NCBI RefSeq assembly: GCF_000313615.1
Contig: NZ_AMZQ01000013.1
Span: forward strand, 1-64,000
Source: Campylobacter showae CSUNSWCD
GTDB taxonomy: Bacteria > Campylobacterota > Campylobacteria > Campylobacterales > Campylobacteraceae
Reading direction: 5' to 3'
DNA: 64,000 nt
Positions 1-9,285 of the stretch are shown in pieces. The position numbers were made by a program, and so were the translations under genes. Each line of letters opens with the position of its first letter. The stretch's first letter is position 1. The notes under the pieces were generated by a model. That model saw only the letters and a program-made list of their open reading frames with translations. It made no database searches and was not told where the DNA came from.

Positions 1-41
1 TGACTTCGTGAGATTAAACTTGATATCGTTTGGAGATAAAT

Positions 42-69
42 TTACGCCGCGAAGGTGCGGGTTTGGCGG
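42..69. repeat. Dispersed intergenic hairpin repeat, copy 1
   Basis: This is a divergent copy of an intergenic element whose core is CCGTAAAGATACGGGT. Here the core reads CCGCGAAGGTGCGGGT, preceded by TTACG and followed by TTGGCG, so the self-complementary arms CCGC/GCGG are kept. Other copies lie at about 22231, 23341, 31759 and 55804. Function is unknown. Confidence 0.4.
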
Positions 70-156
70 ACAAGCAAATAAAATACGGGTGTCAAATTTA
101 AAAATTAGCCGCGCAAATTTTAGTATAATACCCCAAAATTTAACTAGGCAAAAACG

Positions 157-1263
157 ATGATAAACGACGAATTTTACATGTCTCTAGCCATAAAAAAGGC
201 TTGGGAGTTTCAAATTTTAACCTACCCAAATCCCGCCGTCGGCTGCGTGGTTTTGGATGCCAGCGGTAGGTTGCTTTCAGTCGCTGCGCATAAAAAGGCG
301 GGCTTTTTACACGCCGAGCCAAGCGCGATTTTGTTGGCGCTTTGCCAAAAAAGCGAGGCGTTTTTAAGGGATTTTTTACGCGCGTATAACGCGGCTTTTG
401 GCGTCAAATTTGAAAGTGCTGCTGAGCTTGAAAATGCGGACTTACAGCCAAATTTCACCTACGAATACATCCTGCAAAATCACGGCGATCTGCTAAAAGG
501 CGCCAAGGCCTACGTGACGCTCGAGCCCTGCGCCCACCGCGGCAAAACTCCGCCATGTGCCGAGCTTTTAAAGCGGCTAAAATTTGCCGAGGTCGTCATC
601 GCTAGAGGCGACGAAAACGCCGTGGCAAGCGGCGGCGCTGAAATCCTGAAAAGCAGCGGCATATCGGTCAAATTTGACGTGTTAAGGCGCGAGGCGGACA
701 ATCTAGTAGAGCCGTTTCTCGCGTGGCAGAGCGGAAATTTTAGCTTTTTCAAGCTCGCTCTTAGCGCAAACGGCGTCGCAGTCGGTACCGCGCAGAGCAA
801 GATCATCTCAAATCTAGCCAGCCGTACCCACTCTCACCGCCTGCGCAGCGTGGCCGAGCTGCTAGTTATCGGGGGCGCTACCGTCCGCGCCGACCGCCCG
901 AGGCTAGACACCAGGCTGATAGAGCGCGGCAAAAATCCAAACGTGATGATATACTCGCGCGAGCGCGAGTTTGACGCGTCTATACCGCTGTTTGGCGTGG
1001 AAGGCAGGAGCGTGCGCGTGTCAAGCGATATAAACGAAGCTTTTGCGCCGCGTTTAACGATGTTTGAGGGCGGCGAAAACGCACTAAAAGCCCTAGACGA
1101 ACGTGTAAAATGGCTACTACTCTACCGCTCGAGCGAGTTTTTAGACGCACCCGCGGCGAGGTTAAATTTAAAGCTCAAACCGCTATTTCACGGCGAGATT
1201 GAGGGCGACGTTTACGGATGGTATAAATTTGAGCGAGATTTGGCTAGAGTGCGTCAAATTTAG
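157..1263 (+). CDS. ribD: Riboflavin biosynthesis deaminase/reductase RibD
   Basis: Predicted bifunctional diaminohydroxyphosphoribosylaminopyrimidine deaminase and 5-amino-6-(5-phosphoribosylamino)uracil reductase, catalysing two early cytosolic steps of riboflavin synthesis. The N-terminal cytidine-deaminase-like domain shows NPAVGCVV, the zinc/proton-shuttle motif HAE and the second zinc motif TLEPCAHRGKTPPCAELL. The C-terminal half has the reductase signature around SLASNGVAVG-like residues and VIGGATVRADRP. Between HAE and PCAHRG there is an insertion of roughly 40 residues compared with enterobacterial RibD. At 368 aa the length is normal for the fused enzyme. The start follows AACTAGGCAAAAACG, with no strong Shine-Dalgarno sequence. 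The reductase half looks shortened and divergent towards the C-terminus, as is common in this class. Confidence 0.88.
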   Translation: MINDEFYMSLAIKKAWEFQILTYPNPAVGCVVLDASGRLLSVAAHKKAGFLHAEPSAILLALCQKSEAFLRDFLRAYNAAFGVKFESAAELENADLQPNFTYEYILQNHGDLLKGAKAYVTLEPCAHRGKTPPCAELLKRLKFAEVVIARGDENAVASGGAEILKSSGISVKFDVLRREADNLVEPFLAWQSGNFSFFKLALSANGVAVGTAQSKIISNLASRTHSHRLRSVAELLVIGGATVRADRPRLDTRLIERGKNPNVMIYSREREFDASIPLFGVEGRSVRVSSDINEAFAPRLTMFEGGENALKALDERVKWLLLYRSSEFLDAPAARLNLKLKPLFHGEIEGDVYGWYKFERDLARVRQI

Positions 1264-1294
1264 CTAAATGATTTTATAAATTTAAAGGAGAAAA

Positions 1295-2149
1295 ATGAAA
1301 GAAATAACGCTAAACGGAGCGAAATTTCAGGTCGCGGCAAACACGATGGAGGAGCTGAAAAACGAGGCTCTGGGCGATAAAAACGGCGAGATGTATAAAT
1401 TTCTAGCTAAATTTAACGCGAGCGAGCCCGATATCTTTATCCTAGACGGCTTTGCGACGAAGGAAAATTTAGAGCTAAAAGACGGCTCAAACGTCGTATT
1501 TATCAGGCGTGGCGTGATGCCCGGGCGAGAAGTGCTAAAGGCCATGATCGCCTCCAGAAACAGCCCCGAGCTAAACTCGGCGCTAGCTAGCGGTTGCGTG
1601 GGAGTGGCGGGACTTGGCGGCCTTGGCTCAAATATCGCGCTAAGCCTAGCGCGCACGGGAGTCGCCAAGCTCGTGCTGGCCGACTTTGACGTCGTGGAGC
1701 CTAGCAACCTAAACCGCCAGCAGTACTTCGTCCGCCACATCGGTATGAAAAAGACGGACGCGCTAAAAGAGCTCATCGCCGAGGTAAATCCATTCGTCGA
1801 GGTCGTGACGCACGACGTGACGCTAGACGCGAGCAACGTAGCCGAGATCTTCGCGCCGTGCGGCGTCATCTGCGAGGCATTTGACAACGTCGCGGGTAAG
1901 GCGATGATGGTAAACGAGGCGGGCGCGAGTCTACGGGACAAAAAGATCGTCGGCGCGTCGGGCATGGCGGGGTACTTTAGCTCAAATCTCATAAAAACGG
2001 TCAAATTTGCGCGAAACGTCTATCTGTGCGGCGATCTGCAAAACGCTGCGGGCGTAGGGCAGGGGCTTATGGCCGCTCGCGTGGCGATCTGTGCAAATCA
2101 CGAGGCAAACCTTGCTATTAGGCTTTTGATGGGGCTTGAGGAGGTTTAA
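1295..2149 (+). CDS. thiF: ThiS adenylyltransferase ThiF with N-terminal ThiS-like segment
   Basis: E1-like enzyme predicted to adenylate the C-terminus of the sulfur carrier ThiS for thiazole formation in thiamine synthesis. Residues 1-75 look like a ubiquitin-fold ThiS-like domain (MKEITLNGAKFQVA start). Residues 95-284 form the Rossmann nucleotide-binding domain with GLGGLGSN, then DFDVVEPSNLNRQ, the usual aspartate/arginine ATP-site residues of ThiF/MoeB. No CxxC zinc pairs are evident, consistent with the short epsilonproteobacterial ThiF form. A clear AAAGGAG Shine-Dalgarno lies upstream of the ATG. MoeB is an alternative family name, but length and the N-terminal domain favour ThiF. 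Confidence 0.85.
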   Translation: MKEITLNGAKFQVAANTMEELKNEALGDKNGEMYKFLAKFNASEPDIFILDGFATKENLELKDGSNVVFIRRGVMPGREVLKAMIASRNSPELNSALASGCVGVAGLGGLGSNIALSLARTGVAKLVLADFDVVEPSNLNRQQYFVRHIGMKKTDALKELIAEVNPFVEVVTHDVTLDASNVAEIFAPCGVICEAFDNVAGKAMMVNEAGASLRDKKIVGASGMAGYFSSNLIKTVKFARNVYLCGDLQNAAGVGQGLMAARVAICANHEANLAIRLLMGLEEV

Positions 2150-2451
2150 ATTTGACTGCGGCGTGGTGTTTGGCGAGCGGTTTGGCATTTTTAACTCGCG
2201 CTCAAATTTAGCTTTGGCGAGTTTTTGATTGCGTTAAATTTGATCAAATTTCATTGCGATAAAGTTGAGAGTTTGCGTTTTGTTGCGTCAAATTTGGCTC
2301 GCAAATTTGTACTAAAATCGGATAAATTTTACTTGCCTGGTATTTGAATTAGCTGTTTGCGCTTGGTTGGCTGCACCGAAGTCTAGTTTCAAATTTTATC
2401 GCTAAATTTAATCCAAATAGGCGCTTATCCAGCAAGAAAAATTTAGCTACA
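2150..2451. other. Intergenic region, no gene seen
   Basis: About 300 bases between convergent thiF and the hypothetical gene at 2452. It is rich in the word CAAATTT. I see no coding potential with a ribosome-binding site and no convincing terminator hairpin. Confidence 0.5.
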
Positions 2452-3204
2452 CTACTTCATATTCGGACGAAACGAGCGTTTTACGTCAAAGCCCTTACCG
2501 GCGATTTTTATATCGTTTGGGATTGCGCCTGCTGGGGCTTGGGCGTCCTTTTTGGCGGATAAAAACTCTACTAAGCTTTGCCAAACGAAATCAGCATCCA
2601 GATAAAGCCCTATCGCGCTAAGTTGCGGATTTATCGCTACAAAGTCGGTAGTTTTCGTTTTTTTAAAAAGCACGATCGGCGCATTTAAAATCTCGTCTGC
2701 GCTTATCGCTTTGCCGTCGCGAACGATGTTTTTTAACGATTTTTCACAGGTGGCGTCTAGGGGGTATTTTATGTCGAGCAAAATATCCTCTCTCGTGGCG
2801 CGATCGCCTATCTGCCAAAACTGCGAAACGGGATAGGCGCGCAAATCGTTGTTAAACGTCAAGATCCCAGTTTTGTTATCGGTTTCTTTTAGATCGAGGC
2901 TGGTATAGATCTCGCCATCAGCGGCGAAAATATGAACTAATTTTTTACCGATAAAGATGATAGAGTGTAGCAGGCGCGGCACATCGTTGATGTCGGTTTT
3001 GTTTAAATTTATAAATTTACCGCCCGCAAATCGGTGTCCGCCCAGTTTTCGCTCAAAATCTATTTGATCTATTTTGTTTAACTTCCATAGCTTATCCGCG
3101 CTTACCGGAGTCGAGTTTCTACGGTCGTAGACTAGCGTCTCGTCAAGGCCGTATTTTGAGACCATAAAGTCGTAGTTGTCTTTAAATTTCGAGATTATTT
3201 TCAC
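2452..3204 (-). CDS. Conserved hypothetical protein, 250 aa
   Basis: A 250-residue soluble protein with no signal peptide or membrane segment. It begins MKIISKFKDNYDFMVSKYG, contains a VYDRR segment near residue 26 and ends in a basic tail GFDVKRSFRPNMK. I do not recognise a catalytic motif. It lies directly downstream of sppA on the same strand (15 bp gap), so the two are probably co-transcribed. Related campylobacters are thought to carry a hypothetical gene at the same place next to the protease, which suggests a conserved but undefined partner. Its AT/GC and codon use resemble the neighbours, so it is unlikely to be a recent arrival. Confidence 0.75.
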   Translation of the reverse strand: MKIISKFKDNYDFMVSKYGLDETLVYDRRNSTPVSADKLWKLNKIDQIDFERKLGGHRFAGGKFINLNKTDINDVPRLLHSIIFIGKKLVHIFAADGEIYTSLDLKETDNKTGILTFNNDLRAYPVSQFWQIGDRATREDILLDIKYPLDATCEKSLKNIVRDGKAISADEILNAPIVLFKKTKTTDFVAINPQLSAIGLYLDADFVWQSLVEFLSAKKDAQAPAGAIPNDIKIAGKGFDVKRSFRPNMK

Positions 3205-3219
3205 GTCGCGCCTTTAAAT

Positions 3220-4089
3220 TTACCTTGCCTTAGCTTCAAAAAACGCCGAGATTAGCGAGTTAGTGCCTTGATTTATAAATTTTTGCATCGCTTTTTCGTA
3301 GACGGACGGCTTTTCCCAGACGGGCTCGGCCACGCCGCTTAGCTTTTCTAGCTCGGCGCGCGCCGAATAATAATCGCTCACCTCGTCGATGAGCCCGAGT
3401 TTTGCGGCATCGCTGGCGAGAAATACCCGCGCGTTTGCCCACTCTTTGCTTTTGTTCGCGTCTAGATTTCTATCGGCTGCCACGTCGCTTACGAACATCT
3501 CGTAGCTAGCGTTTACGAGCTCTTGTAGCTGCTCGCGCTCGACTTTGCTCCACTGGCGCACAAAGGTCCCCGCCTCTTTATACTCGCCCGCCTTTACGAC
3601 TTGCTGTGAGACGCCGATTTTTGCTGCTAGCTCGCTAGCGTCGGCGCCTTGCATTATCACGCCGATCGATCCGATAAACGCGCCCGGATTTGCCAAAATC
3701 CTGTCCGCGCCCGCACCTGCGTAGTAGCTCCCGCTCGTCATCGACCCGCCCACATACGCGACCACTGGCTTTTTGGCGCGCAGATTTTTGACCGCGAGGT
3801 GCAGCTCGACGCTAGGCGCTAGCGCGCCGCCCGGACTATCGATATAAAGCAGCACGCCCTTGATGTTACCGTCCTTGCGCGCGGCTTCGATCTTTTCTAG
3901 CGCCTCGTTTGCGTCCATGATCGCGCCTGAGAGGTTGATTTGTGTTAGATTTGGCGGATTTACGCTCTCGCCTTTGCCGCTAAAAAATATCAAAAATACG
4001 ATGAGTAAAAAGAGCATCGCCTTAAAATAGGTGTTTATGAACCTAAAAATCGCCACAATCGGCGCAAAAATAAATCTCAAAAATCCCAT
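3220..4089 (-). CDS. sppA: Signal peptide peptidase SppA (S49 family)
   Basis: Membrane-bound serine protease predicted to degrade cleaved signal peptides in the inner membrane. Residues 20-37 form one hydrophobic helix (KAMLFLLIVFLIFF) that anchors the N-terminus. The S49 core follows: YIDSPGGALAPS around residue 83, the nucleophile motif MTSGSYYAG with Ser119, the GSIGVIMQ strand near 140, and the general-base Lys in GEYKEAG at about residue 171. The length of 289 aa fits the short SppA form found in Bacillus and epsilonproteobacteria rather than the double-length E. coli enzyme. The ATG has an AAAGGAAAAAA Shine-Dalgarno. Confidence 0.9.
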   Translation of the reverse strand: MGFLRFIFAPIVAIFRFINTYFKAMLFLLIVFLIFFSGKGESVNPPNLTQINLSGAIMDANEALEKIEAARKDGNIKGVLLYIDSPGGALAPSVELHLAVKNLRAKKPVVAYVGGSMTSGSYYAGAGADRILANPGAFIGSIGVIMQGADASELAAKIGVSQQVVKAGEYKEAGTFVRQWSKVEREQLQELVNASYEMFVSDVAADRNLDANKSKEWANARVFLASDAAKLGLIDEVSDYYSARAELEKLSGVAEPVWEKPSVYEKAMQKFINQGTNSLISAFFEAKAR

Positions 4090-4361
4090 TTTTTTCCTTT
4101 AATTTATTTAAAATCGGGGCGCATTTTACCATTTAAATTTATAAATTTAGCTAGCGGGCCAGATTTGAGATGTGGAGTTAAATTTTGTGGCTATTCTCTA
4201 GCGTGTGTCAAATTTTACTCGTCGTTTGGTTAAATTTGGCGACGCAGTTTGTTTAGATTAGTTTAAAGGCGCAAATTTAGCCTTAAACTCGACATCTAAA
4301 TTTGCGTAAAAATCGGTTTTGATTTAACTTACTTTAAAGCGTACGTAAGGCCGGTGACGGG

Positions 4362-5771
4362 CTAGAATTCTGCATTTGTTTCCCAAATTGCATCTTGGGC
4401 TTTTGCATCCACTGCTGCAAGCTCGGCTAACTTGCAAAACGCCTCCCAAATCTCCTCGCGCTCCATAGTGTCGATGCTATGCTTGGCGTCTATCGCGTTG
4501 AAAACGGCGATAAATTCTTTTAAAATTTCGGTTTTCTCAGTCTTGAGCTCGTCTCTTGCGGGCTTTGCTTCGAGCGCGCTTAGCTTCTTATGCGCATCTA
4601 TGTAAGCTTTCATAGCTTTTTTGGCTGTCGCCGCACTCACGCCCTCTCTGCCGTCCCAGCCGCGTAGCGGGTTGTTTAAATTTGCCGCTAGCCACTGCTT
4701 GCTTCGCGGTTGTCTGACTGCGAAGTTTTCTATATCTTTAAACTGCGCTCTAGCGGCCTCACAGGCGCTTTTGGGTGCTGACCAGAGCCAAAGGCGCTTT
4801 AGATGCGGTAGTTGCGCCCTCGTCGGAAAGCGTTCAAATCCGTAAACGTCGCTTAGCCAGACGTCTTTTAGGTGTTTAAATTTGGCAAGCGCGTCGATGT
4901 TTTTTAGCGTGCCGCCCTGTGCGTTAATAAAAATTTCGCGCAAATTCGGAAAACTCGCCGCAACGCATGCAAGATCTATGTACTCGCCGCGTTGCGAAAA
5001 TATTCGTAGATCGCGCAGTTTCTCAAGCCCGCGAATGCAAAACTCGCCGCCGTTTAGCTCTAGCTGAACACTCAAAAGCTCACCGTCAAAGGGGCAGCGC
5101 ACGCTCTTTAGCCGCGAGGTATCGCCATTTATCGCGAGTCGCCACAGCGAGCCGTTTAGCGTGATCTCCTCCGTGCCGCTTGCGTGCAAGACGAGCTGCT
5201 GCAAGCGCGTGCGCGAGATATCTAGGCTTTTGCCGACGCAGTTTAGCTCAAGCTGCGTCATCATCGGCGTCGCTCCTAAAAAATCTTTCAAATTTTCATC
5301 CCAAATTTTGCTTTTTATCTCGTAGCAAAACGGATTTTTACGCGCTAAATCGGCGTAGAATTCTCTGCTTTGGGGCTGCGAAATTTCAAGTTTTTTCTTG
5401 CGAGCGGATTTAAATTTGGCGCGAATATCCTTGGGAAGCTCGTTCCATGCAAGCTGCATGTAGATCTGTTCGATGCTTTGCAGGCTCACGCACTCGGACG
5501 GCTCGCAAATCGAAGCGGCATTGCCGATGAAAACGGGCTTGGCATCTAAAATTTCATCCGTGCCGAGATAAAATTCTCCGCGCTCCCAAAAGTGATGATC
5601 GAAGTAAAACGGCTTAAGCTTAGCCGCTTCTTTTAGGCTGGGCGGCACGCTCGTAAAGCCGTCCAAAACGAGCGCGACGAGCCCCATCTGAGCGCTTAGG
5701 ATCTGCGCGGTAAAATACGCGTCCCGCCTCTTAAGCTTTACAGCGAAGAGATCGCCGATTTTGGTTTCCAT
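4362..5771 (-). CDS. Imm26-like N-terminal domain plus leucine-rich-repeat protein
   Basis: A 469-residue soluble protein with no signal peptide. Residues 1-90 (KIGDLFAVKLKRRDAYFTAQ) resemble the Imm26 domain, a small beta-rich fold found in immunity proteins of polymorphic toxin systems. Residues 180-345 contain irregular leucine-rich repeats (repeating LxxLxxLxL patterns such as LKDVWLSDVYGFERFP). The last 120 residues are helical and charged. No linked toxin is visible in the window. It stands alone between sppA and mqnX with its own AAAGGAGAAAAAA Shine-Dalgarno. The Imm26 link rests on the N-terminal pattern only and the role is inferred. It may instead be a housekeeping LRR scaffold. Confidence 0.65.
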   Translation of the reverse strand: METKIGDLFAVKLKRRDAYFTAQILSAQMGLVALVLDGFTSVPPSLKEAAKLKPFYFDHHFWERGEFYLGTDEILDAKPVFIGNAASICEPSECVSLQSIEQIYMQLAWNELPKDIRAKFKSARKKKLEISQPQSREFYADLARKNPFCYEIKSKIWDENLKDFLGATPMMTQLELNCVGKSLDISRTRLQQLVLHASGTEEITLNGSLWRLAINGDTSRLKSVRCPFDGELLSVQLELNGGEFCIRGLEKLRDLRIFSQRGEYIDLACVAASFPNLREIFINAQGGTLKNIDALAKFKHLKDVWLSDVYGFERFPTRAQLPHLKRLWLWSAPKSACEAARAQFKDIENFAVRQPRSKQWLAANLNNPLRGWDGREGVSAATAKKAMKAYIDAHKKLSALEAKPARDELKTEKTEILKEFIAVFNAIDAKHSIDTMEREEIWEAFCKLAELAAVDAKAQDAIWETNAEF

Positions 5772-5833
5772 TTTTTCTCCTTTAAATTCGCTTTGCGGCG
5801 TGCCTCTGGCGGGGCGGCAAATTTAAATCGTCG

Positions 5834-7063
5834 CTAAATTTGCTTTAAATTTACCTCTGCGCCGCCAACAAATAGCCGCTCGCAGCCCCTCGCGTGCAAG
5901 ATGAGCATGAGCGGTAGCTGCGTCGCGTCAGCGTCTGCAAAACCGCCGTAGAGCGCGAGGTCGGCTAGCTTGCCCCCTTTTATCTCGCCTACTTCTAAAT
6001 TTAGCGCGCTTGCGGCGTTTTTAGTCGAGGCTAAGAGTAAAATTTTAGCCAGCTCTAGCGGATCAAAATCTGCATGAATGAGCAAATTTGCCCGCAGTTC
6101 GTCAAGGAAATTTAAGCTCATATTTGAGCTAAGCCCGTCCGTGCCGATGTTTACGCTCACTCCCGCATCCAGCGCGGCGCGTAAATTTAGCGTGCGTTTG
6201 CTAAGCAGCCTGTTTGAAACCGCGCAGTGTGTGAGACTGTGAAGCTCGCGGTCAAAGCCCGAAAAATCATCCGCCCAAACGCAGTGTGTAAAGAGCGTGC
6301 GAACGCCAGCAAACATCGCCACAAACGAGCTTGGCGTATAAAGTGGGCGCGCAGCGGGTTTAAATTTGCCCAGCCACTCTTTAAAGCCGCCCGTGCCGCC
6401 CTCTAGCCAGTTTTTTTCGTGACGGCTTTCCATAAAATGCGTTGAGACGACTAAGTCCCGCTCGCGGGCTAAATTTAGTGCCGCGGCAGCTAAATCAGGG
6501 TGCGTAGAGTAGGGCGAGTGCACCGAAACAGCGGGCGTAAAAAGCGGACTTTTGCGCTTTTGCGACGCTTCAAAGCGAGTGATAAAATTTGCCAAATTTT
6601 GCTCGAGCGCAGCTTCGTTCGTGCCTAAAATTTCGTTAAAAAACACGACTCTGCCGCCGCAGTTCGCGCAGGCGTCTAAATCTCCGCCAAAGCTAGAAAC
6701 CGCTGCGAAGCTAGCCACGCCGCTACGCTGCATGGTTTTTATCGCAGCGGCGATGACGGCGTTGTTTGCCGCCTGTGAGAGCGCGCCGCGAGAGGCGATA
6801 ACCGAGCTTAGCCACTCTAAAAAATCGCCGTAAACGAGGCTGGTTTTGTTTGCGCTAAACTCCAGATGCACGTGCGGGTTGATGAAAGCGGGCGCCAAAA
6901 CGGCGTCCGGGTACTCAAAAAACCGCGCGCCATCGTATCTTTTTCGCAGCTGCTCGGCCTCGCCAACGGCTTTGATACGTTCATCAAAAGCGACCGCCGC
7001 ATCCTCTAAAACGGTAAAATTTTCGTCGCATAGCATTGTAAATTTTGGTTTAACGATGATCAT
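5834..7063 (-). CDS. mqnX: Aminofutalosine deaminase family amidohydrolase
   Basis: Metal-dependent amidohydrolase predicted to deaminate 6-amino-6-deoxyfutalosine to futalosine in the alternative menaquinone pathway used by Campylobacter. It carries the amidohydrolase signature PAFINPHVHLEFSAN (HxH metal ligands), the SVHSPYSTHPDL segment, the THFMES metal histidine, FTHCVWA, and the terminal catalytic aspartate in VNIGTDGLSSN. At 409 aa it has the usual family length. The AAAAACAGGAGCTTAAAAA leader supplies a Shine-Dalgarno AGGAG. It is divergent from aroQ across a 92-bp gap. Substrate choice cannot be proven from sequence, but this is the standard campylobacter placement beside sppA and aroQ. 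Confidence 0.82.
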   Translation of the reverse strand: MIIVKPKFTMLCDENFTVLEDAAVAFDERIKAVGEAEQLRKRYDGARFFEYPDAVLAPAFINPHVHLEFSANKTSLVYGDFLEWLSSVIASRGALSQAANNAVIAAAIKTMQRSGVASFAAVSSFGGDLDACANCGGRVVFFNEILGTNEAALEQNLANFITRFEASQKRKSPLFTPAVSVHSPYSTHPDLAAAALNLARERDLVVSTHFMESRHEKNWLEGGTGGFKEWLGKFKPAARPLYTPSSFVAMFAGVRTLFTHCVWADDFSGFDRELHSLTHCAVSNRLLSKRTLNLRAALDAGVSVNIGTDGLSSNMSLNFLDELRANLLIHADFDPLELAKILLLASTKNAASALNLEVGEIKGGKLADLALYGGFADADATQLPLMLILHARGCERLFVGGAEVNLKQI

Positions 7064-7155
7064 TTTTTAAGCTCCTGTTTTTCGTGATTGTAGCGAAAAT
7101 TTAGCTTAAAAAATGTATAATCAAGGCTAAATTTAAATCTTTTAAAAGGCTAAAA

Positions 7156-7638
7156 ATGGAAACAAAATCTAAACTAATGGTCATCCAAGGCCCGAATATC
7201 AACATGCTGGGCACGCGCGAGCCTGATATCTACGGCTCGATGAAGATGGAGGATATCCACGCGCAGATGAAGCTTTTTGCCGAGCAAAACGGCATCGAGA
7301 TCGAGTTTTTTCAGAGCAATTTCGAGGGCGAACTCGTCGATAAAATCCAAGAGTGCTTTGGCGAATTTGACGGCATCATCATAAATCCAGCCGCCTACAC
7401 GCACACCTCTATCGCAATCCGCGACGCTATCGCAGCCGTCGGCCTCCCGGTCATCGAGGTACATATCAGCAACATCCACCGCCGCGAAGAATTCCGCCAA
7501 AAAAGCCTCATAGCGCCGGTGACTGCGGGGCAGATCGTGGGCTTTGGGCCTGTGGGCTATCACCTAGCTATGATCGCTATTTTACAAATTTTCGAGCAGA
7601 TAAAAGCTCTAAGAGCCGCGAGAGAAAAAGCGGAGTAA
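7156..7638 (+). CDS. aroQ: Type II 3-dehydroquinate dehydratase
   Basis: Cytosolic enzyme of the shikimate pathway that dehydrates 3-dehydroquinate to 3-dehydroshikimate. The N-terminal [21 protein letters not shown] has the type II signature with the catalytic tyrosine. [41 protein letters not shown] and the active-site loop are all present. It is 160 aa, normal for AroQ, with a short C-terminal extension. It begins a short run aroQ-pepP-folK leading into the flagellar genes, and the next gene starts 12 bp downstream. Confidence 0.95.
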   Translation: METKSKLMVIQGPNINMLGTREPDIYGSMKMEDIHAQMKLFAEQNGIEIEFFQSNFEGELVDKIQECFGEFDGIIINPAAYTHTSIAIRDAIAAVGLPVIEVHISNIHRREEFRQKSLIAPVTAGQIVGFGPVGYHLAMIAILQIFEQIKALRAAREKAE

Positions 7639-7650
7639 GATAGGGCGAAG

Positions 7651-8676
7651 TTGAAAAATTTTATCCTAAAGGACGAAAATGCCGTTTACCACGAGTGCGG
7701 ATACAGCTGCGATAACGCGATATTTTTGAGTCTTGCGGGGCGCAAATTTTTCCTCACCGATGCGCGTTATAGCATTGAAGCGCGCGAACTTTGCAAAGAC
7801 ACCGAAGTGATCGAGGTCGAGCGAAATTTGATAAAAGACGCACGGCTGTTTTTGCGAAAGGCGGGCGCTCGTGAGCTTAGCTACAACCCGTACGATTTTA
7901 GCGCGGGCGAGTGGGAAGCCCTAAGCAAGGGGCTTGGGATAAGATTTAAGGCGCGGGCGAATTTTTCGCAAATTTCGCGCATAGTAAAATCAGAAGACGA
8001 GATAAAAATTTTAAAACGCGCGGCGCAGCTGGGCGCCGAAAGATTTGACGAATTCGCCGCGTTCGTGCGCGCTAGCGGTGAAGGAATGAGCGAAGAGGAG
8101 CTGTTTTTTAACGCCGAGCTCATCTTTAAGAAAAAGGGCGAGCTTGCGCTTAGCTTTTCGCCTATTGTCGCTATCAACGAAAACGCCGCCAAAGCGCACG
8201 CATTGCCCGGTAAAAAGCGGCTGCGACAGGGCGATTTGCTCCTGCTTGACGCGGGGGTTAAATTTAACCGCTACTGCTCGGATAGGACGCGTACGGCGTG
8301 CTTTGACGAAAATTTTAACTTCGGCAAAGAGCAAAATTTTAAAAACGCCAAGCGGCAAGAAATTTACGAAATCGTAAAAGAGGCGCAGGCTCTTGCTATC
8401 GCGGCGGTTATGCCCGGCAAAAAGGCGCGCGAGATTGACGCGGCGGCTAGGGATTTTATCGCCTCTAAGGGCTACGGCGAGGCGTTTTTTCACAGCACGG
8501 GACACGGCGTGGGAGTCGATATTCATGAGCTTCCGTTTATCTCAAAGCGCGGAGAGGTCGTGCTAAAAGAGGGGATGGTCTTTAGCGTGGAGCCGGGGAT
8601 TTACTTGCCTGGCGAGTTTGGCGTGCGCATCGAGGACGTCGTGGTCGTGCGCGAAAACGGGGCCGAAATTTTATGA
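7651..8676 (+). CDS. Aminopeptidase P family (Xaa-Pro peptidase)
   Basis: M24-family metallopeptidase that removes N-terminal residues before proline. The N-terminal creatinase-like domain (residues 1-115) is followed by the pita-bread catalytic domain. Metal ligands are seen in LLLDAGVKFNRYCSDRTRT (two Asp), FHSTGHGVGVDIHE (His), and the two Glu in FSVEPGIYLPGEFGVRIED. The start codon is TTG at 7651, preceded by an AAGATAGGG sequence; no better ATG lies nearby. The stop overlaps the folK start (ATGA), indicating translational coupling. It is 341 aa, typical of the short PepQ/PepP-like form. The exact symbol (pepP or pepQ) is not determined. Confidence 0.88.
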   Translation: MKNFILKDENAVYHECGYSCDNAIFLSLAGRKFFLTDARYSIEARELCKDTEVIEVERNLIKDARLFLRKAGARELSYNPYDFSAGEWEALSKGLGIRFKARANFSQISRIVKSEDEIKILKRAAQLGAERFDEFAAFVRASGEGMSEEELFFNAELIFKKKGELALSFSPIVAINENAAKAHALPGKKRLRQGDLLLLDAGVKFNRYCSDRTRTACFDENFNFGKEQNFKNAKRQEIYEIVKEAQALAIAAVMPGKKAREIDAAARDFIASKGYGEAFFHSTGHGVGVDIHELPFISKRGEVVLKEGMVFSVEPGIYLPGEFGVRIEDVVVVRENGAEIL

Positions 8677-9173
8677 GGGTAGCGGGGGCGAGACGGTTTG
8701 GCAAATGCCTCTTTTTCCCGAAGGTTTTTGATTTTAGACCGGGCTTTAAAAATAGCGTTATTTTGGGGCTTGGCGGTAATATCGGCGACGTGAAAAAGCG
8801 CTTTAATGGGCTGTATTTTAAACTTAGCCGAGACAGCAGGTTTCACATCGTAGAAAACTCGGCGCTCCTCATAAACGAGGCGTTTGGGTTTAAGGAGCAG
8901 GCTGATTTTACAAATGCCGTAATGCTCGTGCAAACGAGCCTTGCCGCGAGGCAAATTTTAAAAATAACGGCAAATTTAGAAAAGCGTTTCGGACGCGTGA
9001 GAAGCTTTAAAAACGCGCCTAGGACGCTTGATATAGATATTTTGTATTTTAGCGGACGAAGTAGAAACGACGCGCGGCTAACATTGCCCCATCCCGGCGC
9101 ACAAAGCAGGGCTAGCGTGATTTTGCCGCTTGGGACGATGAAGCGCGTTAGCAAAAGCGGAGTGAGATTTTAA
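8673..9173 (+). CDS. folK: Hydroxymethyldihydropteridine diphosphokinase FolK
   Basis: Transfers pyrophosphate from ATP to 6-hydroxymethyl-7,8-dihydropterin in folate synthesis. The core begins at about residue 26 with VILGLGGNIGD; FTNAVMLVQTSL, LEKRFGRVR and the HPPK signature RTLDIDILYF are clear, followed by LPHPGAQSR. The first 25 residues are an N-terminal extension. The ATG at 8673 overlaps the previous stop by one base pair step (ATGA), which supports that start. At 166 aa the protein is normal in length. As in other campylobacters it lies directly upstream of flhF. Confidence 0.92.
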   Translation: MRVAGARRFGKCLFFPKVFDFRPGFKNSVILGLGGNIGDVKKRFNGLYFKLSRDSRFHIVENSALLINEAFGFKEQADFTNAVMLVQTSLAARQILKITANLEKRFGRVRSFKNAPRTLDIDILYFSGRSRNDARLTLPHPGAQSRASVILPLGTMKRVSKSGVRF

Positions 9174-9285
9174 AATTTAGCGGCTGCAAAGCCTAAATTT
9201 GAAGCGGGAACGAAAAATGCATAGCCTTTGCCGCGACGATTTTGGCTAGAGGCGGCTAAATTTAGCGAGAAACGAAGGAGAAGAT

